A stretch of DNA of 47,322 nt. Source: an uncultured Caulobacteraceae bacterium. Its GTDB lineage: Bacteria > Pseudomonadota > Alphaproteobacteria > Caulobacterales > Caulobacteraceae. Both the position numbers and the translations under genes were made by a program. The notes under the pieces were generated by a model that saw nothing but the letters and a program-made list of their open reading frames with translations, ran no database searches and was not told the DNA's origin. Location of the stretch: positions 1 to 47,322 of the forward strand of contig CAIQDO010000057.1 in NCBI GenBank assembly GCA_903870555.1. The letters are read 5' to 3'. This document shows, piece by piece, positions 10,418-20,976 of this stretch (position 1 is its first letter; every line of letters begins with the position of its first letter).

Positions 10418-10446
10418 TTGACTGAATCGGGCCCGGGCCCTATCAG
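10418..10446 (+). promoter_or_regulatory. sigma70-type promoter for tRNA-Asp
   Basis: TTGACT (10418-10423) and TATCAG (10441-10446) are separated by exactly 17 nt, an optimal housekeeping arrangement. It would start transcription near 10453, about 35 nt before the tRNA. The spacer contains the perfect palindrome GGGCCCGGGCCC. The assignment rests only on sequence match and position. Confidence 0.6.
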
Positions 10447-10487
10447 GCTGCCTCTCGCTTCCACCGGCCCCTCGGGCCAAGGAATAT

Positions 10488-10564
<77 letters not shown>

Positions 10565-10621
10565 TTTCACGAATTCCTCGCCCGACGAGGCGTCCTGTGA
10601 GGCGCCGATAGCTCCCCTCGC

Positions 10622-11536
10622 CTAATTGGCGGGCGTTCGTCGGACCGGCAGCGGCACATTGCACACATCGATGCGGCCCGCGGGGACCTTGTACCAGTCG
10701 TCCCGACGGAATCGCCGGTTCTGAACCACGGCGGCGAAAGTGGCGCTGTCGGTGCGCAGAACCTGAAATCCGGGCCTTTCACCGGGAGGAAGGTCGGAGG
10801 CGAGCTTTACGGCGGCGATGGTGATTCGCTCTGGGGGCGTCTGATAAAAGCCCATTTCCCCGTGACCGCGTGGCAGGGACGAGAGGATCTCCATCCCGTC
10901 GATCACCCGCCCAAGCAGGGTGACGTTACGGTCGAGCTGTCGTGGCGACTGACCGATCACGGCGTAGAGTTCAGCGCCGCCCCCCGAGTCGGGATCGATG
11001 GCCCTGCCCGCGCCGACCATGCCGTAGCAATGGGTGAGCCAGGTCAGTCCCGTCTTCGGATCCCGGGCGGCCGGGAAGTCGCCGGCAAACCCTGTCTTGG
11101 CGGCATAGGTGTCGGGATCCGGGAGGGCGACAAACGGTTCGCCCGCCGCGTAACGCCGGTCGAACTCGGCCTTCAGGCGAAGCCTGCCCTCGCCAGTGGA
11201 ATGAGAGGAATCGGCATCGCCCCACTGGGCCACATAGTCGTCCTGCGCCCGCACCACCGACAGTCCGTCGAAAAAGCCCGCCCTGGCGAGTCGCTTGACA
11301 TTCATCACGTGGTTTGGCGCGAATTGCGGGGCCAGTTCGATAACCACCCGACCTTTTGGCAGGGTCATCACCAGGAGTTCCGCCGGATCGACGGCCCGCC
11401 AATCACCCGGCGGCGAAGAATCGAGAATCTGAGCCAGGCTGGGCGCGCCCGCGCTTGCGGCGGATCCGAACGCCAGAACGATCATGTTGGCGGCTAACGC
11501 CATACCCCGTCCAACTCGCGTGGTCACAGTTCGCAT
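10622..11536 (-). CDS. exported cyclophilin-type peptidyl-prolyl isomerase
   Basis: This 304-aa protein has a cleavable signal peptide ([32 protein letters not shown]) and a cyclophilin-like domain. The segments [47 protein letters not shown] and, later, [53 protein letters not shown] correspond to the family's central strands. They keep the Arg and Gln positions expected in the active site. The start is the ATG at 11536; the longer ORF lacks a signal-peptide-like beginning. It probably assists folding in the periplasm. About 50 extra C-terminal residues with no recognised domain follow the isomerase fold. It is divergent from the EthD gene. Confidence 0.85.
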   Translation of the reverse strand: MRTVTTRVGRGMALAANMIVLAFGSAASAGAPSLAQILDSSPPGDWRAVDPAELLVMTLPKGRVVIELAPQFAPNHVMNVKRLARAGFFDGLSVVRAQDDYVAQWGDADSSHSTGEGRLRLKAEFDRRYAAGEPFVALPDPDTYAAKTGFAGDFPAARDPKTGLTWLTHCYGMVGAGRAIDPDSGGGAELYAVIGQSPRQLDRNVTLLGRVIDGMEILSSLPRGHGEMGFYQTPPERITIAAVKLASDLPPGERPGFQVLRTDSATFAAVVQNRRFRRDDWYKVPAGRIDVCNVPLPVRRTPAN

Positions 11537-11612
11537 GCGCGTCCCCCATCGGCTGTTGCTAGAGTGGGTCAAAGGCGGGGCCTCGTCCACCGCCCGAAAG
11601 GAGGAATGACCC

Positions 11613-11978
11613 GTGATCAAACTGACCTTCGCCCTGGTGCGGCGCCCCGAGCTAACCCTTGAGGCCTTCCAGGCCTATTGGTTCGAGACCCATGCGCCGC
11701 TGGTGGCCAGCGTGCGGGACGTCCTGCGCATTCGCCGCTATGTCCAACTTCACAGCGCCTCGCCCGAGATCTCCGCCGACATCCGCCGCTCGCGCAACGC
11801 GCCGGAGCCTTTTGACGGGGTGGCGCAGCTATGGTTCGACAGCTTCGAGGATCTGGCCGCCAGCGCAACCGACCCGGAGGCGGCCAAGGCGGGCCGGATG
11901 TTGCTGGAAGACGAACGCAAGTTCATCGATCTGGAAAAATCACCGTTGTGGTGGGGCGAGGAGAAGGTCATTTTCTGA
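11613..11978 (+). CDS. EthD-domain (dimeric alpha-beta barrel) protein
   Basis: This 121-aa protein begins VIKLTFALVRRPELTLEAFQAYWFETHAPLV, the signature of the EthD/ferredoxin-like alpha-beta barrel family, with the typical YWxxxHAPLV motif. Family members are small dimeric proteins, some linked to degradation of ethers or polyketide tailoring, most of unknown function. The start is a GTG at 11613 with an AAAGGAGG ribosome site about 9 nt upstream. It precedes, by 35 nt, a metallo-beta-lactamase-fold hydrolase on the same strand, so the two are probably co-transcribed. Substrate cannot be told from sequence. Confidence 0.85.
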   Translation: MIKLTFALVRRPELTLEAFQAYWFETHAPLVASVRDVLRIRRYVQLHSASPEISADIRRSRNAPEPFDGVAQLWFDSFEDLAASATDPEAAKAGRMLLEDERKFIDLEKSPLWWGEEKVIF

Positions 11979-12013
11979 CGACCCGGGCGCCAAACCGGGC
12001 GGGAGACCAACCG

Positions 12014-12910
12014 ATGACCTTTCGAGGCGCTGCTCTAAGCCTGCTGACGATTGCGGCCGCGAGCCTGGCTCCTGCCGGCGCCCTCACTGCGGGACCGATC
12101 GCCGCCCCACCTGCCGCAGAAGCCTTCAGGCTCGGCGGGCTGAAACTGTTCACCCTGCGTGACGCCCGCTATGAGGCGGCCAACGACGGCAGAACCTTTG
12201 GCGTCGACGCCGGACCAGCGGCCGTGGCCGCGTTGCTGTCGAAGTCGGGCCTCCCCACCGATCACATCGACCTGTCCGTGGACGCCCTGTTGGTGATCGT
12301 TCCCGGGCATGTGGCGCTGATCGACACGGGGCTTGGGCCGAAGGCCCATGGCGGACTGATCGCCAGCCTTAAGGCCGCGGGGTTCGTTCCGGCGGAGGTT
12401 ACCGACCTTCTGATCACCCACAGCCACGGCGACCACATCGGCGGTCTGCTCGACACCGCGGGCGCGGCGGCCTTCCCGAAGGCGACGGTACGGCTATCCG
12501 CCAAGGAGTGGGCCTGGATACAGACCCAGGCCAGTTCGGCAGGGCTCGTCGCGGCCATCGGTCCGAAGGTGAAAACCTTCGAGCCGGGCGTACCGATTCT
12601 GCCCGGGATTACGCCGGTGGCGCTCGGCGGGCATACGCCTGGACACGTCGGCTATGAGATCGTCTCCAACGGCGCCCGACTTCTCGACATTGGCGACAGC
12701 GCCCACAGTTCGATCGTCTCCCTGGCAAGACCGGAATGGACCATGGGCTTCGACAATGACCCTGTCGCAGGAAAATCCAGCCGACGGGACACCCTGGCCA
12801 TGCTGGCCAAGACACACGAATTGGTGTTCGCGCCGCACTTTCCTTTCCCCGGGGTGGGACGGATCGAGGCGTCCGGCGAAGGGTACGCCTGGAAAGCTGG
12901 CTTAAAGTAG
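12014..12910 (+). CDS. exported metallo-beta-lactamase-fold hydrolase
   Basis: This is a 298-aa protein with an N-terminal signal peptide (MTFRGAALSLLTIAAASLAPAGALTAG). The zinc motif HSHGDHIGG is at about residues 138-146, with later ligands in HTPGHVGYEI and GDSAHSS and a final histidine in FAPHFPFPGVG near the C-terminus. This layout is that of the quorum-quenching-lactonase/MBL hydrolase group rather than true beta-lactamases. The N-terminal segment LKLFTLRDARYE also fits that group. I start at the ATG at 12014; the upstream extension in the track overlaps the EthD gene. It is probably a periplasmic hydrolase of unknown substrate. Confidence 0.85.
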   Translation: MTFRGAALSLLTIAAASLAPAGALTAGPIAAPPAAEAFRLGGLKLFTLRDARYEAANDGRTFGVDAGPAAVAALLSKSGLPTDHIDLSVDALLVIVPGHVALIDTGLGPKAHGGLIASLKAAGFVPAEVTDLLITHSHGDHIGGLLDTAGAAAFPKATVRLSAKEWAWIQTQASSAGLVAAIGPKVKTFEPGVPILPGITPVALGGHTPGHVGYEIVSNGARLLDIGDSAHSSIVSLARPEWTMGFDNDPVAGKSSRRDTLAMLAKTHELVFAPHFPFPGVGRIEASGEGYAWKAGLK

Positions 12911-12962
12911 CTCTCGAGCCGGATCGGGTTGCCGCCCTCCTTCGCGCTTCGGCGGGCATCCT

Positions 12963-12998
12963 GCTTCGCCCCGGAATTCAGGTTTTTTCCTGCGAAGC
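12963..12998. repeat. inverted repeat between the MBL hydrolase and tRNA-Val
   Basis: GCTTCGC (12963-12969) is complementary to GCGAAGC (12992-12998), and an inner CAGG/CCTG pair encloses a loop of six Ts, with a 9-nt bulge on the left. It lies between two convergent transcripts. There is no U-run after the stem on either strand, so it is not a canonical intrinsic terminator, although it may still end or stabilise transcripts. Confidence 0.35.
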
Positions 12999-13016
12999 CC
13001 ATCGGGTGAAGCGGGA

Positions 13017-13093
13017 TGGTGGGCGGCGAGGGGTTCGAACCCCCGACCTTCTCGGTGTAAACGAGACGCTCTAACCAGCTGAGCTAGCCGCCC
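13017..13093 (-). tRNA. tRNA-Val (anticodon UAC)
   Basis: On the minus strand a 77-nt cloverleaf with encoded CCA is seen. The acceptor GGGCGGC pairs with GCCGCCC, the D arm is TAGCTCAGCTGGTTAGAGC, and the T loop is GTTCGAAC. The anticodon stem TCTCG/CGAGA encloses TTTACAC, giving anticodon TAC for Val codons GUA/GUG. It lies downstream of lon on the same strand, 104 nt after its stop. Confidence 0.97.
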
Positions 13094-13197
13094 TCTTGAT
13101 CGCCATTTGGCCTTATCCCGCGTGTGCGGGCGGCGTCAAACGACCGAGCGGCGCGGATCGCTCCGCGCCGCTCCAGCCTGTTGCCGGCCTTCGCCCC

Positions 13198-15597
13198 TCA
13201 GTGGGTGACGAGGCCACCGACGCTGTCTTCTGAAGGCGGAGTCGGCGCCCGCGGGGCTTCGTCCTCCTCCGACCATTCGATCGCGGTGATCGGTCCAGTC
13301 AGGGCAATCGCCAGCACCTGATCGACGGTCGACACCGGGATGATCTCCAGTCCGGCCTTCACGTTCTCGGGCACGTCGGCCAGATCCTTGGCGTTCTCCT
13401 GCGGGATCAGCACCGTCTTTATGCCCGACCGTAGCGCCGCCAGCAGTTTCTCCTTCAGGCCGCCGATGGGCAGAACCCGGCCACGCAGGGTGATCTCACC
13501 GGTCATAGCAAGGTCCTTGCGGATCGGATTGTTGGTGAGCACCGAGATGATCGCCACGGCCATGGCCACGCCCGCCGATGGACCGTCCTTCGGCGTCGCC
13601 CCTTCTGGGACGTGCAGATGGACGTCGGTCTTGTCGAACGAACTGGGCTTGATGCCATAGGTGGTGGCGCGCGAGCGGACGTAGGAGGCGGCGGCGGCGA
13701 TGGACTCCTTCATCACCTCCTTGAGGTTGCCGGTGATCGACATCCGTCCCTTGCCCGGCATCTTGACCGCCTCGATGGTCAGGATGTCGCCGCCGAATTC
13801 GGTCCAGGCCAGACCGGTGACGATGCCGACCTGATCCTCTTCGTCCGTCGCGCCATAATGGAAGCGGCGCACGCCGGCGTATTTGTCGAGCCGCGCCTGA
13901 TCGATTTCAACCGACACCAAATGCTCGCGGGCCATGTCCCGGACCGACTTGCGAGCCAGGTTGCCCAGTTCCCGCTCCAGCGATCGCACGCCGGCTTCCC
14001 GGGTGTAGTAGCGGATCAGGTCCCGGATCCGATCGTCCGGCACGACCCACTCGCCCGCCTTCAGGCCGTGGTCCTTGGCCAGCTTGGGCAACAGGTGGCG
14101 CTTGGCGATCTCCACCTTCTCGTCCTCGGTGTAGCCAGGGATGCGGATGATCTCCATGCGATCCAGCAACGGCTGGGGCATGTTCAGCGAGTTGGCGGTG
14201 GTGACGAACATCACGTTCGACAGGTCGTAGTCCACCTCAAGGTAATGGTCGTTGAACGTCGAGTTTTGTTCCGGATCGAGCACCTCAAGCAGAGCGCTGG
14301 ACGGATCACCGCGCCAATCGGCGCCCATCTTCTCGATCTCGTCGAGCAAGAAGAAGGTGTTGGTGGTCTTGGCCTTCTTCATCGACTGGATGATCTTGCC
14401 AGGCATGGAGCCGATGTAGGTGCGGCGGTGACCGCGAATCTCGGCCTCATCACGCACACCACCCAGACTGAGACGCACGAACTCGCGCGACGTGGCCTTG
14501 GCGATCGAGCGGCCGAGGGAGGTCTTGCCGACGCCGGGAGGGCCGACGAGGCATAGAATCGGCCCCTTCAGCGTGCCTGTGCGGGCCTGGACGGCCAGGT
14601 ACTCCAGGATTCGTTCCTTGACCTTCTCGAGACCATAGTGGTCCTCTTCAAGGATGCGCTCGGCCCGCTCGATGTCGATCGGCTTGGATTTGGACTTGCC
14701 CCACGGGATCGACAGAATCCAGTCGAGGTAGTTGCGCACGACCGTGGATTCGGCCGACATCGGACTCATGTTGCGCAGCTTCTTCAGCTCGCTCTCGGCC
14801 TTGACGCGGGCTTCCTTCGACAACCTGGTCTTCTTGATACGTTTTTCAAGCTCGATCAATTCGTCGCGCGCGTCGTCCTGTTCACCCAGTTCGCGTTGGA
14901 TCGCCTTCATCTGCTCGTTCAGATAGTACTCGCGCTGGGTCTTCTCCATCTGACGCTTAACGCGACCGCGGATCTTCTTCTCGACCTGCAGGACGCTGAT
15001 CTCGCCTTCCATCAGGGCGAACACGCGCTCAAGGCGCTTTGAAACATTGAAGATTTCAAGAAGTTGCTGGCGATCGGCGATCTTCACTGCGAGGTGCGCG
15101 GCGATGGTGTCGGCCAGTTTGCCAGGCTCGGTGATCTGAGGGATCGCCGCCGTGGCTTCTGGCGGGATTTTCTTGTTGAGCTTCACATAGTGGTCGAACT
15201 GCTCGACCACCGCGCGAGAGAGGGCTTCGGCCTCGTGGGCGTCGCCATTCTGCTCCTCGATGGCCGCGACCTCGGCCTCGTAATAGGCTTCCCGATCGGT
15301 GAACTTCAGCACGGCGGCACGGCCGCGGCCTTCGACCAGCACCTTGACGGTGCCATCGGGCAGCTTGAGGAGTTGCAGGACGGTGGCAAGGACACCGACT
15401 TCATAGATGTCGGAGGGGGCGGGATCGTCCTGGTCGCGGTCCTTCTGGGTCACCAGCAGGATCTGCTTGTCGGTCTTCATCACCTCCTCGAGGGCGTGAA
15501 CGGATTTCTCACGGCCGACGAACAGCGGCACCACCATGTGCGGGAACACGACGATGTCGCGCAGGGGCAGCACCGGTAGGACGGTAAGGGTTGGCAT
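13198..15597 (-). CDS. lon: ATP-dependent protease Lon
   Basis: Lon (799 aa) degrades misfolded and regulatory proteins in the cytoplasm; in Caulobacter its targets include cell-cycle regulators. The N-terminal substrate domain begins [29 protein letters not shown]. The AAA+ module has Walker [12 protein letters not shown] and Walker [12 protein letters not shown]. The C-terminal protease domain has the catalytic Ser in [11 protein letters not shown] and the Lys in [11 protein letters not shown] choose the ATG at 15597 because the GTG at 15609 in the ORF track falls inside the AGGAG ribosome site. The last 25 residues ([16 protein letters not shown]) form an acidic, flexible tail. Confidence 0.98.
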   Translation of the reverse strand: MPTLTVLPVLPLRDIVVFPHMVVPLFVGREKSVHALEEVMKTDKQILLVTQKDRDQDDPAPSDIYEVGVLATVLQLLKLPDGTVKVLVEGRGRAAVLKFTDREAYYEAEVAAIEEQNGDAHEAEALSRAVVEQFDHYVKLNKKIPPEATAAIPQITEPGKLADTIAAHLAVKIADRQQLLEIFNVSKRLERVFALMEGEISVLQVEKKIRGRVKRQMEKTQREYYLNEQMKAIQRELGEQDDARDELIELEKRIKKTRLSKEARVKAESELKKLRNMSPMSAESTVVRNYLDWILSIPWGKSKSKPIDIERAERILEEDHYGLEKVKERILEYLAVQARTGTLKGPILCLVGPPGVGKTSLGRSIAKATSREFVRLSLGGVRDEAEIRGHRRTYIGSMPGKIIQSMKKAKTTNTFFLLDEIEKMGADWRGDPSSALLEVLDPEQNSTFNDHYLEVDYDLSNVMFVTTANSLNMPQPLLDRMEIIRIPGYTEDEKVEIAKRHLLPKLAKDHGLKAGEWVVPDDRIRDLIRYYTREAGVRSLERELGNLARKSVRDMAREHLVSVEIDQARLDKYAGVRRFHYGATDEEDQVGIVTGLAWTEFGGDILTIEAVKMPGKGRMSITGNLKEVMKESIAAAASYVRSRATTYGIKPSSFDKTDVHLHVPEGATPKDGPSAGVAMAVAIISVLTNNPIRKDLAMTGEITLRGRVLPIGGLKEKLLAALRSGIKTVLIPQENAKDLADVPENVKAGLEIIPVSTVDQVLAIALTGPITAIEWSEEDEAPRAPTPPSEDSVGGLVTH

Positions 15598-15742
15598 GGT
15601 TCTGTTCACTCCTGGCCGGCGCGGTCACTCATCATACGCGCCAGGCGATCTGGTGGATTTCGGGAGGATGATCAACGTTGGGCAGGTCATCCTGCCCCGA
15701 GTCGCGTCATACACCGGCCATCCGGACGGTCTCGTTCTTCAC

Positions 15743-15772
15743 CTATGTGGCGTGTGACGCGCGGGTTTCAAG
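15743..15772 (-). promoter_or_regulatory. possible heat-shock (sigma32) promoter for lon
   Basis: On the minus strand CTTGAA (15767-15772) is followed after 16 nt by CCACATAG (15743-15750), close to the sigma32 pattern CTTGAA...CCCCAT. It would give a leader of roughly 135 nt before lon. The spacing is slightly long for E. coli sigma32. Heat-shock control of lon is general knowledge; use of this site is inference. Confidence 0.4.
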
Positions 15773-15812
15773 CGAGGGCGGCCTGCAAGGCCGACACGGC
15801 CGGCGACGGCGG

Positions 15813-17315
15813 TCAATCGAACAGAACGCGAAGCTGTTCGCGAAGTTGCGCCTTCTGCACCTTGCCCATCGCATTGCGTGGCAGGTCGGTGACGAACACC
15901 ACCCGCTTTGGCCGCTTGAAGCTGGCGAGTCTGGAAACGAGCGGGTCCAGGATATCCGCTTCGGTGATATCGCCATCGGCGCCCACCGCCACGACCGCGG
16001 TCACCGCCTCGCCAAAATCGGCGTGTGGGAGGCCGATCACGGCGGACTCCACCACCCCCGGCAGAGTGTCGATCTCCGTCTCGACCTCCTTGGGATAAAC
16101 ATTCAGGCCGCCGGTAATGATCAGGTCCTTGCCTCGACCGACGATCGAGACGTAGCCGGCGGAATCACGCACGCCGAGGTCCCCGGTAATGAAGAACCCA
16201 TCCGGCCGGAAGGCCTCTGCCGTCTTCTCCGCGTTGCGCCAATAGCCGGCGCAGACATTGGGCCCCTTGACCTCGATCACCCCGATCTCGCCGTCGACGA
16301 CTGGCGCCCCGGTGGTTTCATCGACGATGCGCAGAGCGACGTCCGGCAGCGGAAAACCGACCGTACCAGGCATGCGCTCCTGGTCGTAGGGGTTGGAGGT
16401 GTTCATACCGGTCTCGGTCATGCCGTAGCGTTCCAGGATTGGCTTGCCTGTGCGGGCCGTCCAATCGCGATGGGTCTGGGCCAGCAGCGGAGCCGAACCG
16501 CTGATAAACAGCCGCATCGGCGCGGCGGCTTCGCGGGTCAGGCCGGGCTGGGCGAGAAGCCGTGTGTAAAAGGTTGGAATGCCCATCAGGCATGTCGCCC
16601 TTCCCATCGCGGACAACACCGAGACCGCATCGAACCGCGATTGGAAGATCATGGACGCGCCCGCCATCAGGGCGACGTTGGTGGCTACGAACAAGCCGTG
16701 CACGTGATAGATGGGCAGCGCATGAATCAGCACGTCGCGGTTGGTGAAACGCCAGAGCTCCACCAGCGTCTCGGCGTTCGCGGCGAGCGCCCGGTGGGTG
16801 AGCATCGCCCCCTTTGACCGGCCGGTCGTGCCGGAGGTGTAGCAGATCGCCGCAAGGTCATCGGGGCCTCGCGGAACGGTCGGGAACGTGTCTGACCCGT
16901 TCGCGGCGAGGTCCGCCAGGCCCCCGGTTCCGGAGGCGTCCAGGGTGACGATGCTCGCGCCACCGGCGATCGCAGCCAGTCCGTCGGACGCAGCCGGATC
17001 GCAGACGATCAAAGCGGGCTCGGCATCGCCAAGGAAATAGGCCAGCTCCGCCAAGGTGTAGGCGGTGTTGAGTGGCAGGAAGACGCCCCCGACGCGCACC
17101 GTCGCCAGATACAGCAACAGATTGGTCGCGGATTTCTCCACCTGGGCCGCCACACGGTCCCCCGGCTTCACGCCAAGCTCAACCAGGGCGCCGGCCAGGC
17201 GGGCCGTCTCCCCCATCAGATCGGCGTAGCTGTAGCGGCGACCTCCAGCCTCGAGGGCCAAGGCGGCTGGAACGCCCGCCCGCATCAGCCGGTCGAAAAG
17301 CAGGTTGCTGGTCAT
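15813..17315 (-). CDS. matB: malonyl-CoA synthetase (AMP-forming acyl-CoA synthetase family)
   Basis: This 500-aa protein is a class I adenylate-forming enzyme. The P-loop is ICYTSGTTGRSKGAMLTH. The segments HALPIYHVHGLFVATNVAL and ERYGMTETGMNTSNPYDQERMPGTVGFPLPDV closely resemble malonate-activating MatB enzymes. Motif GYWRNAEKTAEAFRPDGFFITGDLG and the catalytic lysine near the C-terminus (PRNAMGKVQKAQLRE) are intact. It is expected to make malonyl-CoA from malonate, CoA and ATP. No malonyl-CoA decarboxylase lies next to it here. The gene stands alone, divergent from ybaK; a broader dicarboxylate or medium-chain specificity cannot be excluded. Confidence 0.85.
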   Translation of the reverse strand: MTSNLLFDRLMRAGVPAALALEAGGRRYSYADLMGETARLAGALVELGVKPGDRVAAQVEKSATNLLLYLATVRVGGVFLPLNTAYTLAELAYFLGDAEPALIVCDPAASDGLAAIAGGASIVTLDASGTGGLADLAANGSDTFPTVPRGPDDLAAICYTSGTTGRSKGAMLTHRALAANAETLVELWRFTNRDVLIHALPIYHVHGLFVATNVALMAGASMIFQSRFDAVSVLSAMGRATCLMGIPTFYTRLLAQPGLTREAAAPMRLFISGSAPLLAQTHRDWTARTGKPILERYGMTETGMNTSNPYDQERMPGTVGFPLPDVALRIVDETTGAPVVDGEIGVIEVKGPNVCAGYWRNAEKTAEAFRPDGFFITGDLGVRDSAGYVSIVGRGKDLIITGGLNVYPKEVETEIDTLPGVVESAVIGLPHADFGEAVTAVVAVGADGDITEADILDPLVSRLASFKRPKRVVFVTDLPRNAMGKVQKAQLREQLRVLFD

Positions 17316-17413
17316 GGCTCGGAACGCCTTTGTTGATCTTGCTTATGGCGATAGAAATCCCAGCCATAGCCCGAGGCGCCTGTACCGGGCCAGCCCGAAC
17401 ACGGAGCCCTCTC

Positions 17414-17887
17414 GTGGCCAAGACCACACCCGCCACGATCGCCCTCGCCCGCGCGGGATCGACGTTCACTCTCCACAGCTATGACTATGATCCTGACGCG
17501 GCGAGAGTCGGCCTCCAGGCGGCGGACGCCCTGGGAGAGGATCCCGGCCGGGTGCTGAAGACACTCATGGTTCTTGTCGACGACAGGCCGGTCTGCGTGG
17601 TCCTACCGTCAGACCGGGAACTCAGCATGAAGGCTGTCGCGCGGACCTTCGGGGGCAAGGCGGCCCGAATGATGCCGCCGGCCGACGCCGAGCGGATGAC
17701 CGGCTACAAGGTCGGCGGGATCAGCCCATTCGGCCAGAAACGCAATGTGCCGACCGCCGTGGAGGCGTCGATCACGGGGTTCGACCTCGTCTATGTCAAC
17801 GGCGGCCAGCGCGGACTACAAGTCCGCTTGGCCCCGAGCGACCTTACCGCTGGCCTGGGGGCGACCATCGCGGACCTGCTTGCGTGA
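17414..17887 (+). CDS. ybaK: YbaK-type aminoacyl-tRNA deacylase
   Basis: This 157-aa protein of the YbaK/EbsC family hydrolyses mischarged aminoacyl-tRNA (classically Cys-tRNAPro). It begins VAKTTPATIALARAGSTFTLHSYDYDP, a typical YbaK N-terminus. It also has the RVLKTLMVLVDDRPVCVVLPSDRELSMKAVARTFGGKAARMMP core with the conserved Lys, and the GYKVGGISPFGQKRNVPTAVE signature. I choose the GTG at 17414 because homologues start at this point; an in-frame ATG at 17346 would add 23 unlikely residues. It is divergent from matB and convergent with clpX. Confidence 0.9.
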   Translation: MAKTTPATIALARAGSTFTLHSYDYDPDAARVGLQAADALGEDPGRVLKTLMVLVDDRPVCVVLPSDRELSMKAVARTFGGKAARMMPPADAERMTGYKVGGISPFGQKRNVPTAVEASITGFDLVYVNGGQRGLQVRLAPSDLTAGLGATIADLLA

Positions 17888-17897
17888 TCGACCGAAA

Positions 17898-19160
<1,263 letters not shown>

Positions 19161-19371
19161 CGTCTGCTCTCACTTTCCGAGACCTTCAGCCTGGGTTCGA
19201 TAAAACCCGCTGTCGGCCTTACTGGACGCCCAGGCCCGCGTTCCGGGCGTCTCAACACGACTTTCCCCGATCCGGGGCCGAACCACAAGCCTGGGATGCC
19301 CAGTTGTCTTGCTTAAGGACCGGGCGTGTCGCATTTGGGGCGGCGCAAAGGCGGGTCTGGGAGAGATAGGG

Positions 19372-20016
19372 ATGTCGGGCGACTTTCGCCAGCCGGAAGT
19401 TTCGATCCCCGCCGAAGGCCTGCCCGTCGTGGCTTTCGATTTCGACGGCACGCTCACCTGCAGCGACAGCTTCGTCGCGTTTTTCCGCTGGCGAGCCGGT
19501 CTGTTGGGGTTCGCCGTTGGTGTCGGCGGCCTTGCGCCGGACATCGCCGCCCACATGCTCAAGCCCGATCGCGGAAAGCTGAAGGCCGCGATGGCGCGCC
19601 GATTTCTGGGCCCCATCCGACGCCGCGATCTGGACGCCGAAACAGCTCGTTTCGCCCAATCCCGCGCGGCGGACCTGTTCCGTCCAGACGCCGTCGCCTG
19701 CTGGCATGACTGGCGCCGGCGCGGCGCGAGGCTGCTGATCGTCACCGCCTCACCCGAAGTCTTCGTTGCGCCCTTCGCGGCGCTGCTGGGGGCGGACGGA
19801 TTGATCGGCACGCGACTGGCCTTCGATGGAGAGGATCGATTCGCCGGCGTGCTTGAGGGGTTGAATTGCCGAGGTCCCGAAAAGGTCGTCCGGCTGCGGG
19901 CCGCCTTGGGAGACGATCTCCAGCTCGAAGCCGCCTATGGCGATAGCGACGGTGATACAGAGATGCTGGCGTTCGCCCGAACGGCGGGCCTGAAAGTGTT
20001 CACGGCGCGGCCATGA
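19372..20016 (+). CDS. cicA: HAD-IB family phosphatase, CicA-like
   Basis: This 214-aa HAD-superfamily subfamily IB hydrolase has motif I in VAFDFDGTLTCSDSFVAFFRW (nucleophile Asp), motif II in LIVTASPEV, the Lys in GPEKVVRLRA and motif III in AYGDSDGDTEMLAFA. Relatives include phosphoserine-phosphatase-like enzymes. Between clpP and clpX in Caulobacter lies cicA, a member of this superfamily whose dosage affects growth and cell shape; the symbol is given from position and family. I start at the ATG at 19372, with GAGAGATAGG upstream; the TTG at 19309 looks less likely. The stop overlaps the next small gene by 4 nt. The physiological substrate is unknown. Confidence 0.85.
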   Translation: MSGDFRQPEVSIPAEGLPVVAFDFDGTLTCSDSFVAFFRWRAGLLGFAVGVGGLAPDIAAHMLKPDRGKLKAAMARRFLGPIRRRDLDAETARFAQSRAADLFRPDAVACWHDWRRRGARLLIVTASPEVFVAPFAALLGADGLIGTRLAFDGEDRFAGVLEGLNCRGPEKVVRLRAALGDDLQLEAAYGDSDGDTEMLAFARTAGLKVFTARP

Positions 20017-20273
20017 AACACGCCGGACCTCTGGCGCTCGATCGCCTTGAGTCGCTGCTGCTGCAGGTGCGGACCATCCCGGGGCTTAAGGAAAAACGAC
20101 GCGGGGTATTCTACTGTCGGTCGCGAGCCTGCTTACACTTCCATGAGCACGGGAGCGGACTCTGGGCGGACTTGCGAAATCCGGCGGAGTCGGAGTTCAC
20201 GCGTCTGTCGGCGGACGGAATAGCGGCCCAGGCCGCCATTCTCGCCCGCCTCAGGGCGATATCAGCCGTCTGA
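20013..20273 (+). CDS. small conserved-looking protein coupled to the cicA-like gene
   Basis: This 86-aa protein's ATG overlaps the stop of the upstream phosphatase gene (ATGA). It reads MKHAGPLALDRLESLLLQVR, then a basic turn GLKEKRRGVFYCRSRACLHFHEH, then GLWADLRNP. The segment with FYxRSRxxLHFHE and the following GLxADLR looks like a compact beta domain seen in other small bacterial proteins, but I cannot name the family with confidence. It has no signal peptide and no membrane helix. Coupled translation suggests it acts with, or is dosed together with, the phosphatase. It ends 3 nt before the convergent clpP stop. Confidence 0.75.
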   Translation: MKHAGPLALDRLESLLLQVRTIPGLKEKRRGVFYCRSRACLHFHEHGSGLWADLRNPAESEFTRLSADGIAAQAAILARLRAISAV

Positions 20274-20276
20274 ACG

Positions 20277-20909
20277 TCAGGCCTGCGCGGCCTCAGACGC
20301 AGCGCGGCTTTCATAGACGTTGTCGATGATCCCCCAGGTCTTGGCTTCCTGGGCATCCATGAAGTGATCACGATCGAGGGTGTGCTCGACCTCATCGTAG
20401 GTCCGCCCGCAATGCTTGGCGTAGAGCTCGTTGAGGCGGCGCTTTGTCTTAAGGATATCCTCGGCGTGACGCTCGATATCGGAGGCCTTGCCGGAGAAGC
20501 CGCCGGACGGCTGGTGCAGCATGATGCGGGCATTGGGCAGGGCGACGCGAAGGCCGGGTTCGCCGGCCATGAGCAGAAAAGACCCCATAGAGGCGGCCAT
20601 GCCCATGCAGGTGGTGGCCACCGGGCAGCGAATATACTGCATCGTGTCGTAGATCGCGAGACCGGACGACACCACGCCCCCGGGGGAGTTGATGTACATG
20701 TCGATCTGTTTCTTCGGATACTCGGATTCGAGATAGAGCAGCTGGGCGCAGATAAGCGCCGACATGCCGTCCTCGACCGGGCCGTTGAGGAAGATCACCC
20801 GTTCGCGCAGCAGGCGCGAAAAGATGTCGAAGGCCCGCTCGCCTCGGCTGGACTGCTCCACAACCATGGGAACGAGGTTGAGGGAGGTCGTATGGGGATC
20901 GGTGTTCAT
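20277..20909 (-). CDS. clpP: ATP-dependent Clp protease proteolytic subunit
   Basis: ClpP (210 aa) is the serine-protease barrel partner of ClpX. The catalytic Ser is in [16 protein letters not shown], the His in [17 protein letters not shown], and the Asp is expected in the [14 protein letters not shown] region. It begins [34 protein letters not shown], a typical ClpP propeptide and start. The long N-terminal extension in the ORF track belongs to the tig 3' end in another frame and is excluded; the ATG at 20909 has an AAAGG site 9-10 nt upstream. It lies 67 nt after tig on the same strand. Confidence 0.98.
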   Translation of the reverse strand: MNTDPHTTSLNLVPMVVEQSSRGERAFDIFSRLLRERVIFLNGPVEDGMSALICAQLLYLESEYPKKQIDMYINSPGGVVSSGLAIYDTMQYIRCPVATTCMGMAASMGSFLLMAGEPGLRVALPNARIMLHQPSGGFSGKASDIERHAEDILKTKRRLNELYAKHCGRTYDEVEHTLDRDHFMDAQEAKTWGIIDNVYESRAASEAAQA

Positions 20910-20976
20910 CGATTCTGCGCCTTTCGTTGGTGTCCAGGATATCGGCCCGCGCCCAGCCCGGCGCAAGGCGTCATCC

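Noticed and set aside
10570-10590. Short hairpin CCTCG...CGAGG after tRNA-Asp as a terminator
   Set aside because: The stem is only 5 bp and no T-run follows, so a terminator cannot be supported.
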